Below the pieces are notes generated by a model that saw only the letters and a program-made list of their open reading frames with translations, did not search any database and was not told the DNA's origin. Positions 49,567 through 57,936 of a DNA stretch of 64,000 bases are shown one piece after another (the stretch's first letter is position 1; each line of letters starts with the position of its first letter). Made by a program: the position numbers and the translations under genes. The stretch comes from Candidatus Flexifilum breve (GTDB lineage: Bacteria; Chloroflexota; Anaerolineae; Aggregatilineales; Phototrophicaceae): assembly GCA_016717205.1 (NCBI GenBank), contig JADKGC010000003.1:310001-374000 (forward strand), written 5' to 3'.

Positions 49567-49577
49567 GCATAGTGTGC

Positions 49578-49606
49578 CACCCGCCGCCGGATTCAGGCGG
49601 CGGGTG
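49578..49606 (+). other. GC stem-loop between the SGNH paralogues
   Basis: CACCCGCCGCC and GGCGGCGGGTG make a perfect 11-bp stem with a 7-nt loop. No T-run follows, so partial termination or mRNA processing is likelier than a true stop. Confidence 0.6.
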
Positions 49607-49620
49607 CCTGACAGGGTCCC

Positions 49621-50928
49621 ATGTTCGCTCTCAAATCATCCCTTCGACAACTGGTGCTGATCGCCCTCGTCGTGTTGAACGGATGCCAGATCACGCAGGT
49701 GGCGGTCACGCCCGTCGAGCCAACGCCGCCCCCGACTACGCCCGCCGTCCTCCCGAGCCAACCCCCGACCGCGATGTCCGTGATTGCCACACTGACGCCG
49801 TCAATGACGCCCACGACCACCGCCACCCGCACGCCGACCGCGACCCGGACACCGACGTTCACCCCGACGGCCACGTTCACGTCGACGCCCGATGTCCCCG
49901 ACGCAGAAGTGCTGGAAATCGGTGAAGGGCTGCGCGTGCGCTCCGAACCGGGGCTGTCGGCGAGCGTCGTGGAGAACCTCGCGGCGGGCACACAGTTGAA
50001 CATCATCGGGCGCACAGGCGATGGCGGTTGGTATCAGATCATCACGCCGGGCGGCGCGACGGGTTGGGTGTGGGGCAATTACCTGCGCTTCCTGACCGAT
50101 GTGAGTGCCGTTCCGGTCACAGGCGAAGCGCTGCAAGCACCGACCGTGCCCGCCGCCAACAACAGCGGGTCGATCTCGGGCGTATCGAGCAATGCCCGGC
50201 TGATCTTCGAACGCGGGCAGCAGTTAGGCAACCGCCGCGACGTGTTCTCGAAGGTCGGCGACAGCCTGACCGTGGCCACGTTTGTGCTCTACCCGATCGG
50301 TTGGGGCGCGTACAACCTTGGCAGCTACCAGCATTTGCAGTCGGCGATCAACTTCTTTTCGTCAACCACCGCGCGCGAAGGCAACTCGTTCGCCAATATC
50401 TCACTCTCTGCTGACAACGGCTGGACGACGCGCGACATCCTTGATCCCGGCCATGCGCGGGCGGGTATCTGTCAAGCGGGCGAAACGCCGCTCGAATGCG
50501 AATACCGGGTGGTGCGGCCGTCGGTCGCGCTGATCCTGATCGGAACAAATGACGTCGCCAACGTGCCGCTCGACGAGTACCGTACCAATTTGCAGCGCAT
50601 CGTGCAGATCAGCCTGGATCGCGGCATCATCCCGGTGGTGAGCACGATTCCCAATCGTCTTGGCTTCGACGTTGCGCCATTCAATCAGGCGGTCACGGCG
50701 ATCGCGCAGAGTAACGACATTCCGCTGTGGGACTATTGGAGCGCGATGCAGGTGCTACCGAATACCGGCCTGTCGCCGGACGGCGTACATCCGTCGTACC
50801 CGTCCGAGACGGATTTCGCGCAGTCAGCCAACTTCACGGGCGATAATTTGCAGTACGGCTATGTCATCCGCAATCTGACCGCGCTCGAAGTGCTGGACGC
50901 GGTGTGGCGCTACGTATTGTCGTACTGA
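49621..50928 (+). CDS. Lipoprotein SH3-domain SGNH/GDSL hydrolase
   Basis: 435 aa. Lipobox LNGC at the end of the signal peptide, then a Thr/Pro-rich linker (about 25-90), a bacterial SH3 domain (about 95-160: LRVRSEPGLS, GWVWGNYLRF) and an SGNH domain with block I KVGDSLTV, block III LIGTNDV and block V PDGVHPSYP. All four SGNH residues can be seen. Likely a surface esterase acting on cell-wall or extracellular glycans; paralogue of the preceding gene. Confidence 0.85.
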   Translation: MFALKSSLRQLVLIALVVLNGCQITQVAVTPVEPTPPPTTPAVLPSQPPTAMSVIATLTPSMTPTTTATRTPTATRTPTFTPTATFTSTPDVPDAEVLEIGEGLRVRSEPGLSASVVENLAAGTQLNIIGRTGDGGWYQIITPGGATGWVWGNYLRFLTDVSAVPVTGEALQAPTVPAANNSGSISGVSSNARLIFERGQQLGNRRDVFSKVGDSLTVATFVLYPIGWGAYNLGSYQHLQSAINFFSSTTAREGNSFANISLSADNGWTTRDILDPGHARAGICQAGETPLECEYRVVRPSVALILIGTNDVANVPLDEYRTNLQRIVQISLDRGIIPVVSTIPNRLGFDVAPFNQAVTAIAQSNDIPLWDYWSAMQVLPNTGLSPDGVHPSYPSETDFAQSANFTGDNLQYGYVIRNLTALEVLDAVWRYVLSY

Positions 50929-50942
50929 GTCAGCGAGGCAGG

Positions 50943-51698
50943 ATGAACGAACACGAACTGCTTAAGCAGTGGGAAGCGGAAGCGCAGGAACCATTTGCGG
51001 GGTGGGATTTCTCCCACTTGCGCGGGCGCTGGCACGAAGACGCGCCGCCGTGGTCGTATGAGGCGCTGGTGCGGGCGGCGCTGCCGGGCGCAGAGTCGCT
51101 GCTCGACATGGGGACGGGCGGCGGCGAAAAGCTGCTCGAATTCCGCGACGTGTTCCCGCCGCGCGTCATGGCGACCGAAGGCTACGAGCCGAATATGGCC
51201 GTCGCTGCCGCGAACCTTGCCCCGCACGGTGTGCAGGTGATCGCTTATGATGCCGAACGCGATCCCGTTCTGCCGTTCGCCGATGACAGCCTCGACTGCA
51301 TTATCAATCGCCATGAAGCCTATGACGCTGCGGAGATCGCCCGCGTCCTGCGCCCGGGCGGCATCTTCTGCACTCAACAGGTCGACGGACGCGACGCGCT
51401 CGACCTGTATTCGCTGTTCGGCGTGCAGCCCGCTTATCTGCACATCACACTCGGTCATCTGCAACCCGACCTTGAAAACGCCGGATTGATCATTCAAGCG
51501 GCCCAGGATTGGGCGGGCACGATGACCTTCACCGATGTGGGCGCGCTCGTTTACTACCTGAGCGCCATTCCGTGGAACGCCCCGCCCGATTTCTCCGTGC
51601 CGCGCTACAAGGATCAATTGCTGGCCTTGCATGCGCACCCCCGGTTGGAGTTCACCATCCGGCGCTTCTACCTGCAGGCCGTCAAGCCCAAGTCGTGA
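50943..51698 (+). CDS. SAM-dependent methyltransferase (class I)
   Basis: 251 aa from the ATG at 50943 (AGG 5 nt upstream; the longer frame from 50904 lies inside the previous gene). Motif I is SLLDMGTGGGEKLLEF, followed by an acidic end of strand 2 (ATEGYEP), a strand-4 FADDSLDCIINRHEAYD and the usual EIARVLRPGGIFC. Substrate unknown. The gene closes the forward-strand group starting at 48424 and is convergent with the GH3 gene. Confidence 0.88.
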   Translation: MNEHELLKQWEAEAQEPFAGWDFSHLRGRWHEDAPPWSYEALVRAALPGAESLLDMGTGGGEKLLEFRDVFPPRVMATEGYEPNMAVAAANLAPHGVQVIAYDAERDPVLPFADDSLDCIINRHEAYDAAEIARVLRPGGIFCTQQVDGRDALDLYSLFGVQPAYLHITLGHLQPDLENAGLIIQAAQDWAGTMTFTDVGALVYYLSAIPWNAPPDFSVPRYKDQLLALHAHPRLEFTIRRFYLQAVKPKS

Positions 51699-51714
51699 TC
51701 AGGATGTTGAGAGC

Positions 51715-51740
51715 GGGACACAGCCTCTAGGGCGTGTCCC
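51715..51740. terminator. Hairpin between convergent genes
   Basis: GGGACAC (51715-51721) and GTGTCCC (51734-51740) pair across a 12-nt loop in the 52-bp gap between the methyltransferase and GH3 genes. No T-run, so a weak bidirectional terminator at best. Confidence 0.5.
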
Positions 51741-51750
51741 ACCTCGGGGC

Positions 51751-54002
51751 TTACAATTGCGCGAGCAGACCCTCGACCACTTCGTCGGGCGACTTGCCGG
51801 GCACGCCGCCGACGAAACTAATTACGATGGGCAGCGGTAGATCGCGGAAGAAGACCTGCGGATCCGCGCCGAGGCTGTCGTTGTTCAGCCCACTTTCACC
51901 CTGACTGTAGAAATGGTCAAGCATCGGCTTCAGGATCGCGGCGCTGCGCGGGTGCTGCATCCAGTCGCCGACGGTACTTTCGAGGTGCAGGCGCGGCTCA
52001 AACGGCGTCCCTTCGACCAGCTTGACCGTCTGGCGCAGGTGAACGGCCGCCGCCGAACTCCCAACGAGCAGTTCAAACTCGCCCGCATCGGCGATCCACT
52101 GGCTGTAAGTCGGGTCATAGTAGCTGAAAGCCCGGCTGCCGAGCGTGAGCGTCACCGTCTTGGTCTCACCGGGTTCGAGCGCCACTTTCGCAAACGCCTT
52201 GAGTTCCTTCACCGGGCGGCGCAGACGCGCCACCGGGTCATGCACGTACAACTGCACGACTTCCTTGCCCGCCCGCTTGCCCGTGTTGGTCACATCCACA
52301 CGGACCGTGATGGTATCGTCGATGTTGAATTCGCTCTGCGACACGCGCAGCTGGCTGTAGGCGAACTGCGTATAGCTCAGACCGTAGCCGAACGGGAACA
52401 GCACCGGGCGGTTGGTCGCTTCGTAGCCACGATAGCCAACAAAAATGCCTTCGCCGTAGCGCACGACGTCGCCGTCGCCGGGGAAGTTGAGGTACGCGGG
52501 CGTATCCGCGAGATCGAGCGGGAAGGTCTCGGTGAGGCGCCCCGCCGGATTCACCACGCCATACAACACATCCATCACCGCGCCCGCGCCCGCCTGACCG
52601 GGCAGCCACGCTTCCAACACCGCCGGAACCGAGTCGATCCACGGCACCATGTTGATTACCGAGCCGTTGTTCAGCACGACAACCGTGCGCGACTGGACGG
52701 CAGCAACCGCCTTGATCAGCGCCACCTGATGCGGCGTCAGGTCAAGGTTGCCCCGGTCGTAGCCTTCCGATTCGATTTGCGCGGGAAGCGCGATAAACAG
52801 CACCGCGACATCAGCCTCGCGGGCTGCCGTAACCGCATCGTTGATCAGCACCTGATCGATGAACGGTTTGAAATTGTCGCCCTCGGTGAAGCTAACTTCG
52901 GCGCGTTCCTTGATGAGTTCGAGCGGCGCATCGACCTTGGTCGAGTTGACGTGCGAACTGCCCCCACCCTGATACACCGGGGTGAGCGCCGCGCGTCCGA
53001 TGACAGCCACGGTTTCGTTCCCGGTCAGCGGCAGCAAATCGCCTTCGTTCTTGAGCAGCACAATCGCTTCCGAGGCGATCCGCCGTGCGAGGGCGTGATG
53101 CCCTTCGATGTCGAGCGTGCCCGTCTTCGGCGTGGCCTGTGCGCGCAGGATGATATTGAGCAGGCGTTCAACCGCGCGATCCAGCACCCGACATCCAGTT
53201 CGCCGCTGTTGACTGCCTCGACAATGCGTTGGAGGTTGTGCGGCGCTGGCCCCGGCATTTGCAGATCCAACCCGGCCTGCACCGACGGTACGCGGTCGCG
53301 TACTGCCCCCCAGTCGGAGACGACGAAGCCCTCAAAGCCCCATTCATTCCGCAGAATCTGTGTCAGCAGGTAAGGATGCTCCGAACAGAGCGTGCCATTG
53401 ACGCGGTTATACGCGCACATGACCGTCCACGGCTTCCCCTGCTTGACCGCGATTTCGAAACCTGTCAGGTAGATTTCGCGCAGGGTGCGTTCATCGATCT
53501 CGGAGCTGACCGTGAAACGGCGCGTTTCCTGATTATTGACCGCGAAGTGCTTGAGCGACGTGCCGACGCCCTTGCTCTGCACCCCTTGAATCAGCTTGGC
53601 GCTGAGTTCGCCCGCCACAACCGGATCTTCTGACAAGTACTCGAAATTGCGCCCGCACAGCGGCGACCGCTTAATGTTAATGCCCGGGCCGAGCAGTACG
53701 TCCACGCCAAGCGCGATGCACTCATCGGCAAGCGCCTGCCCGAGTTCGTAGAACAGGTCTTTGTCCCACGTCGCTGCGACCGCCGCCGCGACCGGGTAAC
53801 ACGTTGCCGGGAGACTCCCGGTCATCATCGACGTGATGTCGGACGAGCGGCGCACCCCATGCGGTCCGTCAGAGACCGTCATCGCCGGGAGGCCGAGGCG
53901 CGGCACCGCGAACGTTTGCCACGGGGTCGCACCGATGATGAGCGCGGCTTTCTCCTCCAGCGTGAGCTGGCTGAGGATAGATTGAACTTGATCAGAGGCC
54001 AT
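51751..54002 (-). pseudogene. GH3 beta-glucosidase gene with a 1-bp frameshift
   Basis: The ATG at 54002 opens a GH3 TIM barrel (LTLEEKAALIIGATPW, KHFAVNNQE) with the nucleophile Asp230 in VVSDWGAV. Near 53188-53192 one base is missing after GELDV, and the frame that continues (LDRAVERLLNIIL onward to 51751) carries the GH3 C-terminal sandwich and fibronectin-III-like domain (YSQLRVSQSEFN, KELKAFAKVALEPGETKTV). Repaired length is 750 aa, normal for GH3. No signal peptide, so a cytoplasmic beta-glucosidase. Since both halves look under selection, the frameshift is recent or a sequence error. Confidence 0.88.
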
Positions 54003-54206
54003 AAGTTTTCTCTTTGCTGAACTGTACTGCAATTTAATCGTTGTGAAGTTTAACCCTCAGTCAGTCCAGTCTGCCACCCGTCTTTCGAACTTAGTTTGTG
54101 AAAATCAGGTGTACCATTACGAGTGGTTATTATGCTTCGGTTGTGCAGACGATCGGCATGTAACCGGACCGCTGTAATCACACTTAGCCGCGAGGAAGAC
54201 AAGCCC

Positions 54207-54800
54207 ATGAAGCGAGCCCAACGTAAATATTGGAAGAGCAATGCCCTTGGTGCGTCTTTCTTGGTGCTAACGGCAGTGGCAGGTTGCAGCAATATTGACA
54301 CGGGTACTCAAGAACCAACGGTACAGATCGATGCCACGTCACCAGAACCAAGCTCGGAAACGGTACAGATAACGGAACAACCTTTAGACGAAGTGGGCAC
54401 CAACCCGGGAACAATTGAACATGTCCCAACGCAGTCGGCAGAGAGCGAACAAACTCAGCCGAACGTCACAGTAGAAGGTTCTGACTATTACGATGGACAG
54501 TACTATGGGGATGCCGTTAGTGCAGATCAGTGGGGTACGGTACAGGTTGTCGCTGTCATTGAAAACGGCGTACTGATAGATGTGCTCATTGCCGATTATC
54601 CACATAGCAACTACGAATCAACTATCATTAACCGTGTTGCCCTACACGCGCTGATAAGTGAAGCTATCGAGGCACAGGATGCCGAGGTTGATATTATTTC
54701 ACGGGCGACTGACAGTAGCATTGCCTTCGTCCAATCGCTCGATTCTGCCCTGCTTGATGCGGCCATTGGTATGGACTTCCAAAATAACTCTGCGGGTTGA
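54207..54800 (+). CDS. FMN-binding-domain lipoprotein (probable flavinylated electron carrier)
   Basis: 197 aa from the ATG at 54207, with GAGGAAG 8 nt upstream. Lipobox VAGC near residue 30, an acidic Ser/Thr/Gln linker to about 95, then an FMN_bind domain (PF04205 type) from YYDGQYYGDAVSA to the C-end. The motif D162-I-I-S-R-A-T168 fits the ApbE flavinylation consensus Dxx(S/T)GAT except for Arg in the Gly place; Thr168 would carry the FMN. A transferase gene lies at 56901. Base composition is plainly more AT-rich than the paralogue at 56317, which hints at separate origin. Probably an extracytosolic flavin carrier. Confidence 0.85.
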   Translation: MKRAQRKYWKSNALGASFLVLTAVAGCSNIDTGTQEPTVQIDATSPEPSSETVQITEQPLDEVGTNPGTIEHVPTQSAESEQTQPNVTVEGSDYYDGQYYGDAVSADQWGTVQVVAVIENGVLIDVLIADYPHSNYESTIINRVALHALISEAIEAQDAEVDIISRATDSSIAFVQSLDSALLDAAIGMDFQNNSAG

Positions 54801-54978
54801 TCTTCAAGCCCCTTGACCAAAATCTAGTCACCTTATTCCTGCAAATACCCAGTCTGACAACATTGCCAAGCTTCAACTTAAAACAGATTTAAGGATATTT
54901 GAGGCGCATATAACCATGCCCCACCGAGAAACGGCTAAAGTGATAGACGTAATCGCACAGCTAAACAGGAGCCAAGCC

Positions 54979-55518
54979 ATGACGGCGACGCAACTTCTTC
55001 CACAGAAATCTATCGCTCAAGAGCGAGCGATCACCAAGCGCAAACTCAACAAGGTGAGGATCAACGTCTTCCTCGACCTGCTGCTCACCGGCGTGTTCAT
55101 CGTTGAACAGGAAGAGCATTTCCTCGGCCTGCAAATGCACGAGCTCCTTGGTCTGTTCTTCGGCGCGGCGCTCATCCTGCACATCGTGCTGCACTGGGAC
55201 TGGGTCGTCAACATTACCAAGACATTTTTCAAGATGCTGCTGCACGAATCACGCCTCAACTACGTGCTCAACCTCGTGCTGTTCGCGGACATGGCCTTCG
55301 TGACTATCAGCGGCATTCTGATCTCACGTACGCTCGGCCTCAGCCTCGGCCTCGCCGAAGACTTCACACGGACGCTGCAAACGCTGCATATGGTTGGCTC
55401 CGAATTCGTGCTGATTCTGGTCGCGCTGCACATCGCCATGCACTGGAAGTGGATCAAGACCAACGGCAGCAAGTATTTGTTCGGCTGGCTTCCGCGGCTC
55501 ACGGCGCGGGCGAAGTAA
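54979..55518 (+). CDS. DUF4405-like di-haem cytochrome b-type membrane protein
   Basis: 179 aa from the ATG at 54979 (CAGGAG 8 nt upstream); an upstream in-frame ATG at 54916 lacks a ribosome site. Four helices with paired histidines placed like haem ligands: HELLGLFFGAALILHIVLHW and LHMVGSEFVLILVALHIAMHW. This is the DUF4405 pattern, related to cytochrome b561/NarI-like quinol-side subunits. Set between two FMN-binding proteins and near ApbE, it probably moves electrons across the membrane to or from the flavin domains. Confidence 0.82.
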   Translation: MTATQLLPQKSIAQERAITKRKLNKVRINVFLDLLLTGVFIVEQEEHFLGLQMHELLGLFFGAALILHIVLHWDWVVNITKTFFKMLLHESRLNYVLNLVLFADMAFVTISGILISRTLGLSLGLAEDFTRTLQTLHMVGSEFVLILVALHIAMHWKWIKTNGSKYLFGWLPRLTARAK

Positions 55519-55540
55519 CGAGACACAGGAACAGAACATC

Positions 55541-56260
55541 ATGGCCCACACAGCCAAAAAACGCAGTGGCATCCGGGGATTTATCGTGCTCACGCTCATC
55601 GTCGCCGTGCTCGGCGGCTACCTGTGGTCGCAGGGCGACTTGATCAGCCCGGTGGAGACGACCAGCCTGCTCATCAACGTCTCGTCCAGCGACGCCGGGT
55701 TCGCGATGGTTGGCGAACGAGGTGCGCCACCCGACACGACTGTCAGCGACACCGCCACCACCGCAGCTGAAACCACCGCGGATACCAGCGTGGACGCCGA
55801 AGTTCAAGCGGAAACCACTACAACCGACGCTGCTGATGTGAGCATCACCTCTGAAACCGCCACGACGGGCACGCTCACCATGGACGAATTCGTCGCGCAG
55901 CTCGCCGCTGCCGGGGTCGATGTGGACGCCGTGACCGCCAGCATGAGCGCCGAAGGCCGCAGTCTCGACAACCTGCTCGCGGTCGTCAACAGCGGGCGCA
56001 CCACCGTCGCCGATCTCGCCTTGCGCTTGAGCGGCCAGACGGTCGTCCGCGACACCGGCAGCACGGAAGACACCGCCGTCACGGTGCCGGAAGGCGGCGA
56101 AGCTGGCAGCACTTCCCTGTTCGACCTGCGCTGGGATGAAATTGGCAGTGTCGCCTACAACCTGTGGTTCATCCTCGCCGTCACCATTGTTGTCATCGTC
56201 GTCGGGCGTCCCATCGGCTGGGTGATCAACCGCCTCAAGCGGACCCCAGCCCGCGCCTAA
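55541..56260 (+). CDS. Unknown two-TM protein of the flavin cluster
   Basis: 239 aa. N-terminal helix (about 12-30, FIVLTLIVAVLGGYLW), a Thr/Ala/Glu-rich linker (about 65-105), a small helical domain (TMDEFVAQLAAAGVDVDAVT onward, about 110-165), and a C-terminal helix (about 210-228) ending in a basic tail. The middle is expected outside the membrane. No cofactor motif (no CxxCH, no FMN motif) is seen and no family is recognised. Gap to the cytochrome gene is 22 bp; GGA lies before the ATG. It could be an assembly or spacing part of the electron-transfer complex. Confidence 0.75.
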   Translation: MAHTAKKRSGIRGFIVLTLIVAVLGGYLWSQGDLISPVETTSLLINVSSSDAGFAMVGERGAPPDTTVSDTATTAAETTADTSVDAEVQAETTTTDAADVSITSETATTGTLTMDEFVAQLAAAGVDVDAVTASMSAEGRSLDNLLAVVNSGRTTVADLALRLSGQTVVRDTGSTEDTAVTVPEGGEAGSTSLFDLRWDEIGSVAYNLWFILAVTIVVIVVGRPIGWVINRLKRTPARA

Positions 56261-56316
56261 ATCGCAGCCTTGTACTGTAATTTGCTCATCACACACTCTA
56301 AGGAGAAAGAACTACC

Positions 56317-56904
56317 ATGAAAGCAGCATTCCGCAAACACTGGAAGCGTAACGCGCTCGGCGCGTCGGCCCTCGCCCTTTCGACCATCATCGGCTACAGC
56401 GGCATCACCTCCGTCTCCGCCGATGCCACCGACCAGACGATCCCCACCACACCGACTGCCCCGCAGGGACGCGGCGGTCGTGGGGGACGCGGCGGCGCGG
56501 ATCACCACCTGCAGGGCTTGAACCTGAACCCGCCCGCGGTCGAACTCGCCCCAGCGGAGTCCTCGGTCACGCCCACGCAGTCCACCGAATTGGCGCCCGG
56601 CGCGGAATACTATGACGGCCAGTACTATGGTGACGCGGTCAGCGCGGGACGCTGGGGCACGATGCAGGTCGTCGCCGTCATTGAAGACGGTGAGCTGGTC
56701 GATGTGCTGATCGCCAACTATCCGCGCAGCACCACCGAGTCGGACATCATCACCCGCAACGCGCTGCCCACGTTGATCAGCGAAGCGATCACCGCGCAGA
56801 GCGCCGATGTCAACTTCGTCTCCCGCGCCACCGACAGCAGCCGCGCCTTCGTCGCCTCGCTCGACTCCGCCCTGCTCGACGCCGCTATCGGAATGGATCT
56901 ATGA
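56317..56904 (+). CDS. Secreted FMN-binding-domain protein (paralogue)
   Basis: 195 aa. Signal-peptide-like or anchor start (NALGASALALSTIIGYSG), a Gly/Arg patch (GRGGRGGRGG near 50), a linker and an FMN_bind domain with YYDGQYYGDAVSA shared with the protein at 54207. The flavinylation motif is N166-F-V-S-R-A-T172, Asn replacing the usual Asp. No lipobox cysteine. AAGGAG precedes the ATG; ATGA overlap with the transferase gene indicates coupled translation and points to this protein as its substrate. Confidence 0.86.
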   Translation: MKAAFRKHWKRNALGASALALSTIIGYSGITSVSADATDQTIPTTPTAPQGRGGRGGRGGADHHLQGLNLNPPAVELAPAESSVTPTQSTELAPGAEYYDGQYYGDAVSAGRWGTMQVVAVIEDGELVDVLIANYPRSTTESDIITRNALPTLISEAITAQSADVNFVSRATDSSRAFVASLDSALLDAAIGMDL

Positions 56905-57644
56905 AGCAGACCCGCTGGTTGATGGGCATGCCCATCACCGTGGAGATCGTCGACGCCTCGGCCACCGCCGGGGCGTTTGACGATGTCTACGCCTACTTCA
57001 ACTATGTCGATCAGACGTTTAGTCCGTTCAAAGACACCAGCGAAGTGTCGCGGGTGAACCGGGGTGAACTGGCCCTCGCCGATACCTGCCACGACATGCA
57101 GACGATCCTCAAACTGGCCGCGCAAACCACCGAGGAGACGCACGGCTACTTCGACATCTGGCACAACAACACGTTCAATCCCTCGGGTATCGTGAAGGGC
57201 TGGGCGATTGACGAGGCCGCTTCCCTGCTCTATATGGAGGGCTTTCGCAACTTCTTTGTCGATGCGGGCGGCGATGTACAGGTCTATGGCAGGAATGCGC
57301 AGGGCGAGCCGTGGACGGTCGGCATCTGCAATCCGTTCAACCTCCAGCAAATCGTCAAGAAGATCGCGCTGGATGAACGCGGCATCGCCACGTCTGGCTC
57401 GTACATGCGCGGCGCGCACATCTACAACCCGCGCGACGAGGCCGATCAGCTTGACGAGATCGTCAGCCTCACGGTGATTGGGCCGGATGTGCTGGAAGCC
57501 GACCGCATGGCGACCGCCGCCTTCGCAATGGGGCGTATGGGCGTGTACTTCATCGAGGCGCTGCCCGACTTCGAAGCCTACATGATCGACCGGAGCGGTC
57601 AAGCGACCATGACCACCCACTTCAGCGACTACGTCTGCGCGTGA
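56901..57644 (+). CDS. apbE: FAD:protein FMN transferase (ApbE family), short form
   Basis: 247 aa, shorter than the usual 310-350. ApbE hallmarks: the opening MGMPITVEIVDA, FSPFKDTSEVSRVNRG, the NPSGIVKGWAID FAD site, DAGGDVQVYG, GAHIYNPR, and the metal site ADRMATAAFAMG. It moves FMN from FAD onto a Thr of target proteins in a Mg-dependent reaction. There is no signal peptide, though its targets look exported, which is unusual. Last gene of the flavin cluster; ATGA overlap with the FMN-binding gene. Confidence 0.9.
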   Translation: MKQTRWLMGMPITVEIVDASATAGAFDDVYAYFNYVDQTFSPFKDTSEVSRVNRGELALADTCHDMQTILKLAAQTTEETHGYFDIWHNNTFNPSGIVKGWAIDEAASLLYMEGFRNFFVDAGGDVQVYGRNAQGEPWTVGICNPFNLQQIVKKIALDERGIATSGSYMRGAHIYNPRDEADQLDEIVSLTVIGPDVLEADRMATAAFAMGRMGVYFIEALPDFEAYMIDRSGQATMTTHFSDYVCA

Positions 57645-57766
57645 TGAGCGTGAACGACCACAACCCAGGCAGAAACAAACGGGACGTACGACGGTGCGCC
57701 CCGTTGGACATCCCTACACAAATGCTCCGAGCGGTCTCCCTTTCCTGAATTCTGGGTGGAGAGAGG

Positions 57767-57870
57767 GTGGAGTCGGATACAGCGGACACGCAGAAGCGTG
57801 TCCCTACGAGAAAGATGTCGTTGTGTAGGGACGCAATAAATAGCGTCCGCTGTTTCCAAATCGACTCCAC
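57767..57870. repeat. Nested-palindrome intergenic element, 104 bp
   Basis: Outer arms GTGGAGTCG (57767-57775) and CGACTCCAC (57862-57870), second arms ACAGCGGAC (57779-57787) and GTCCGCTGT (57845-57853), and inside them ACACGC/GCGTGT and GTCCCTAC/GTAGGGAC. The whole can fold as a cloverleaf-like cruciform. Non-coding, between the apbE and kinase genes; probably a MITE-like or REP-like element. The rest of 57645-57936 shows nothing else. Confidence 0.6.
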
Positions 57871-57936
57871 ATTCTTCTGCGGAGCTACCGGCATCCTCCT
57901 CCTCAGGAGAATATAGGGTTCGTGCTTCTAGCTGCC

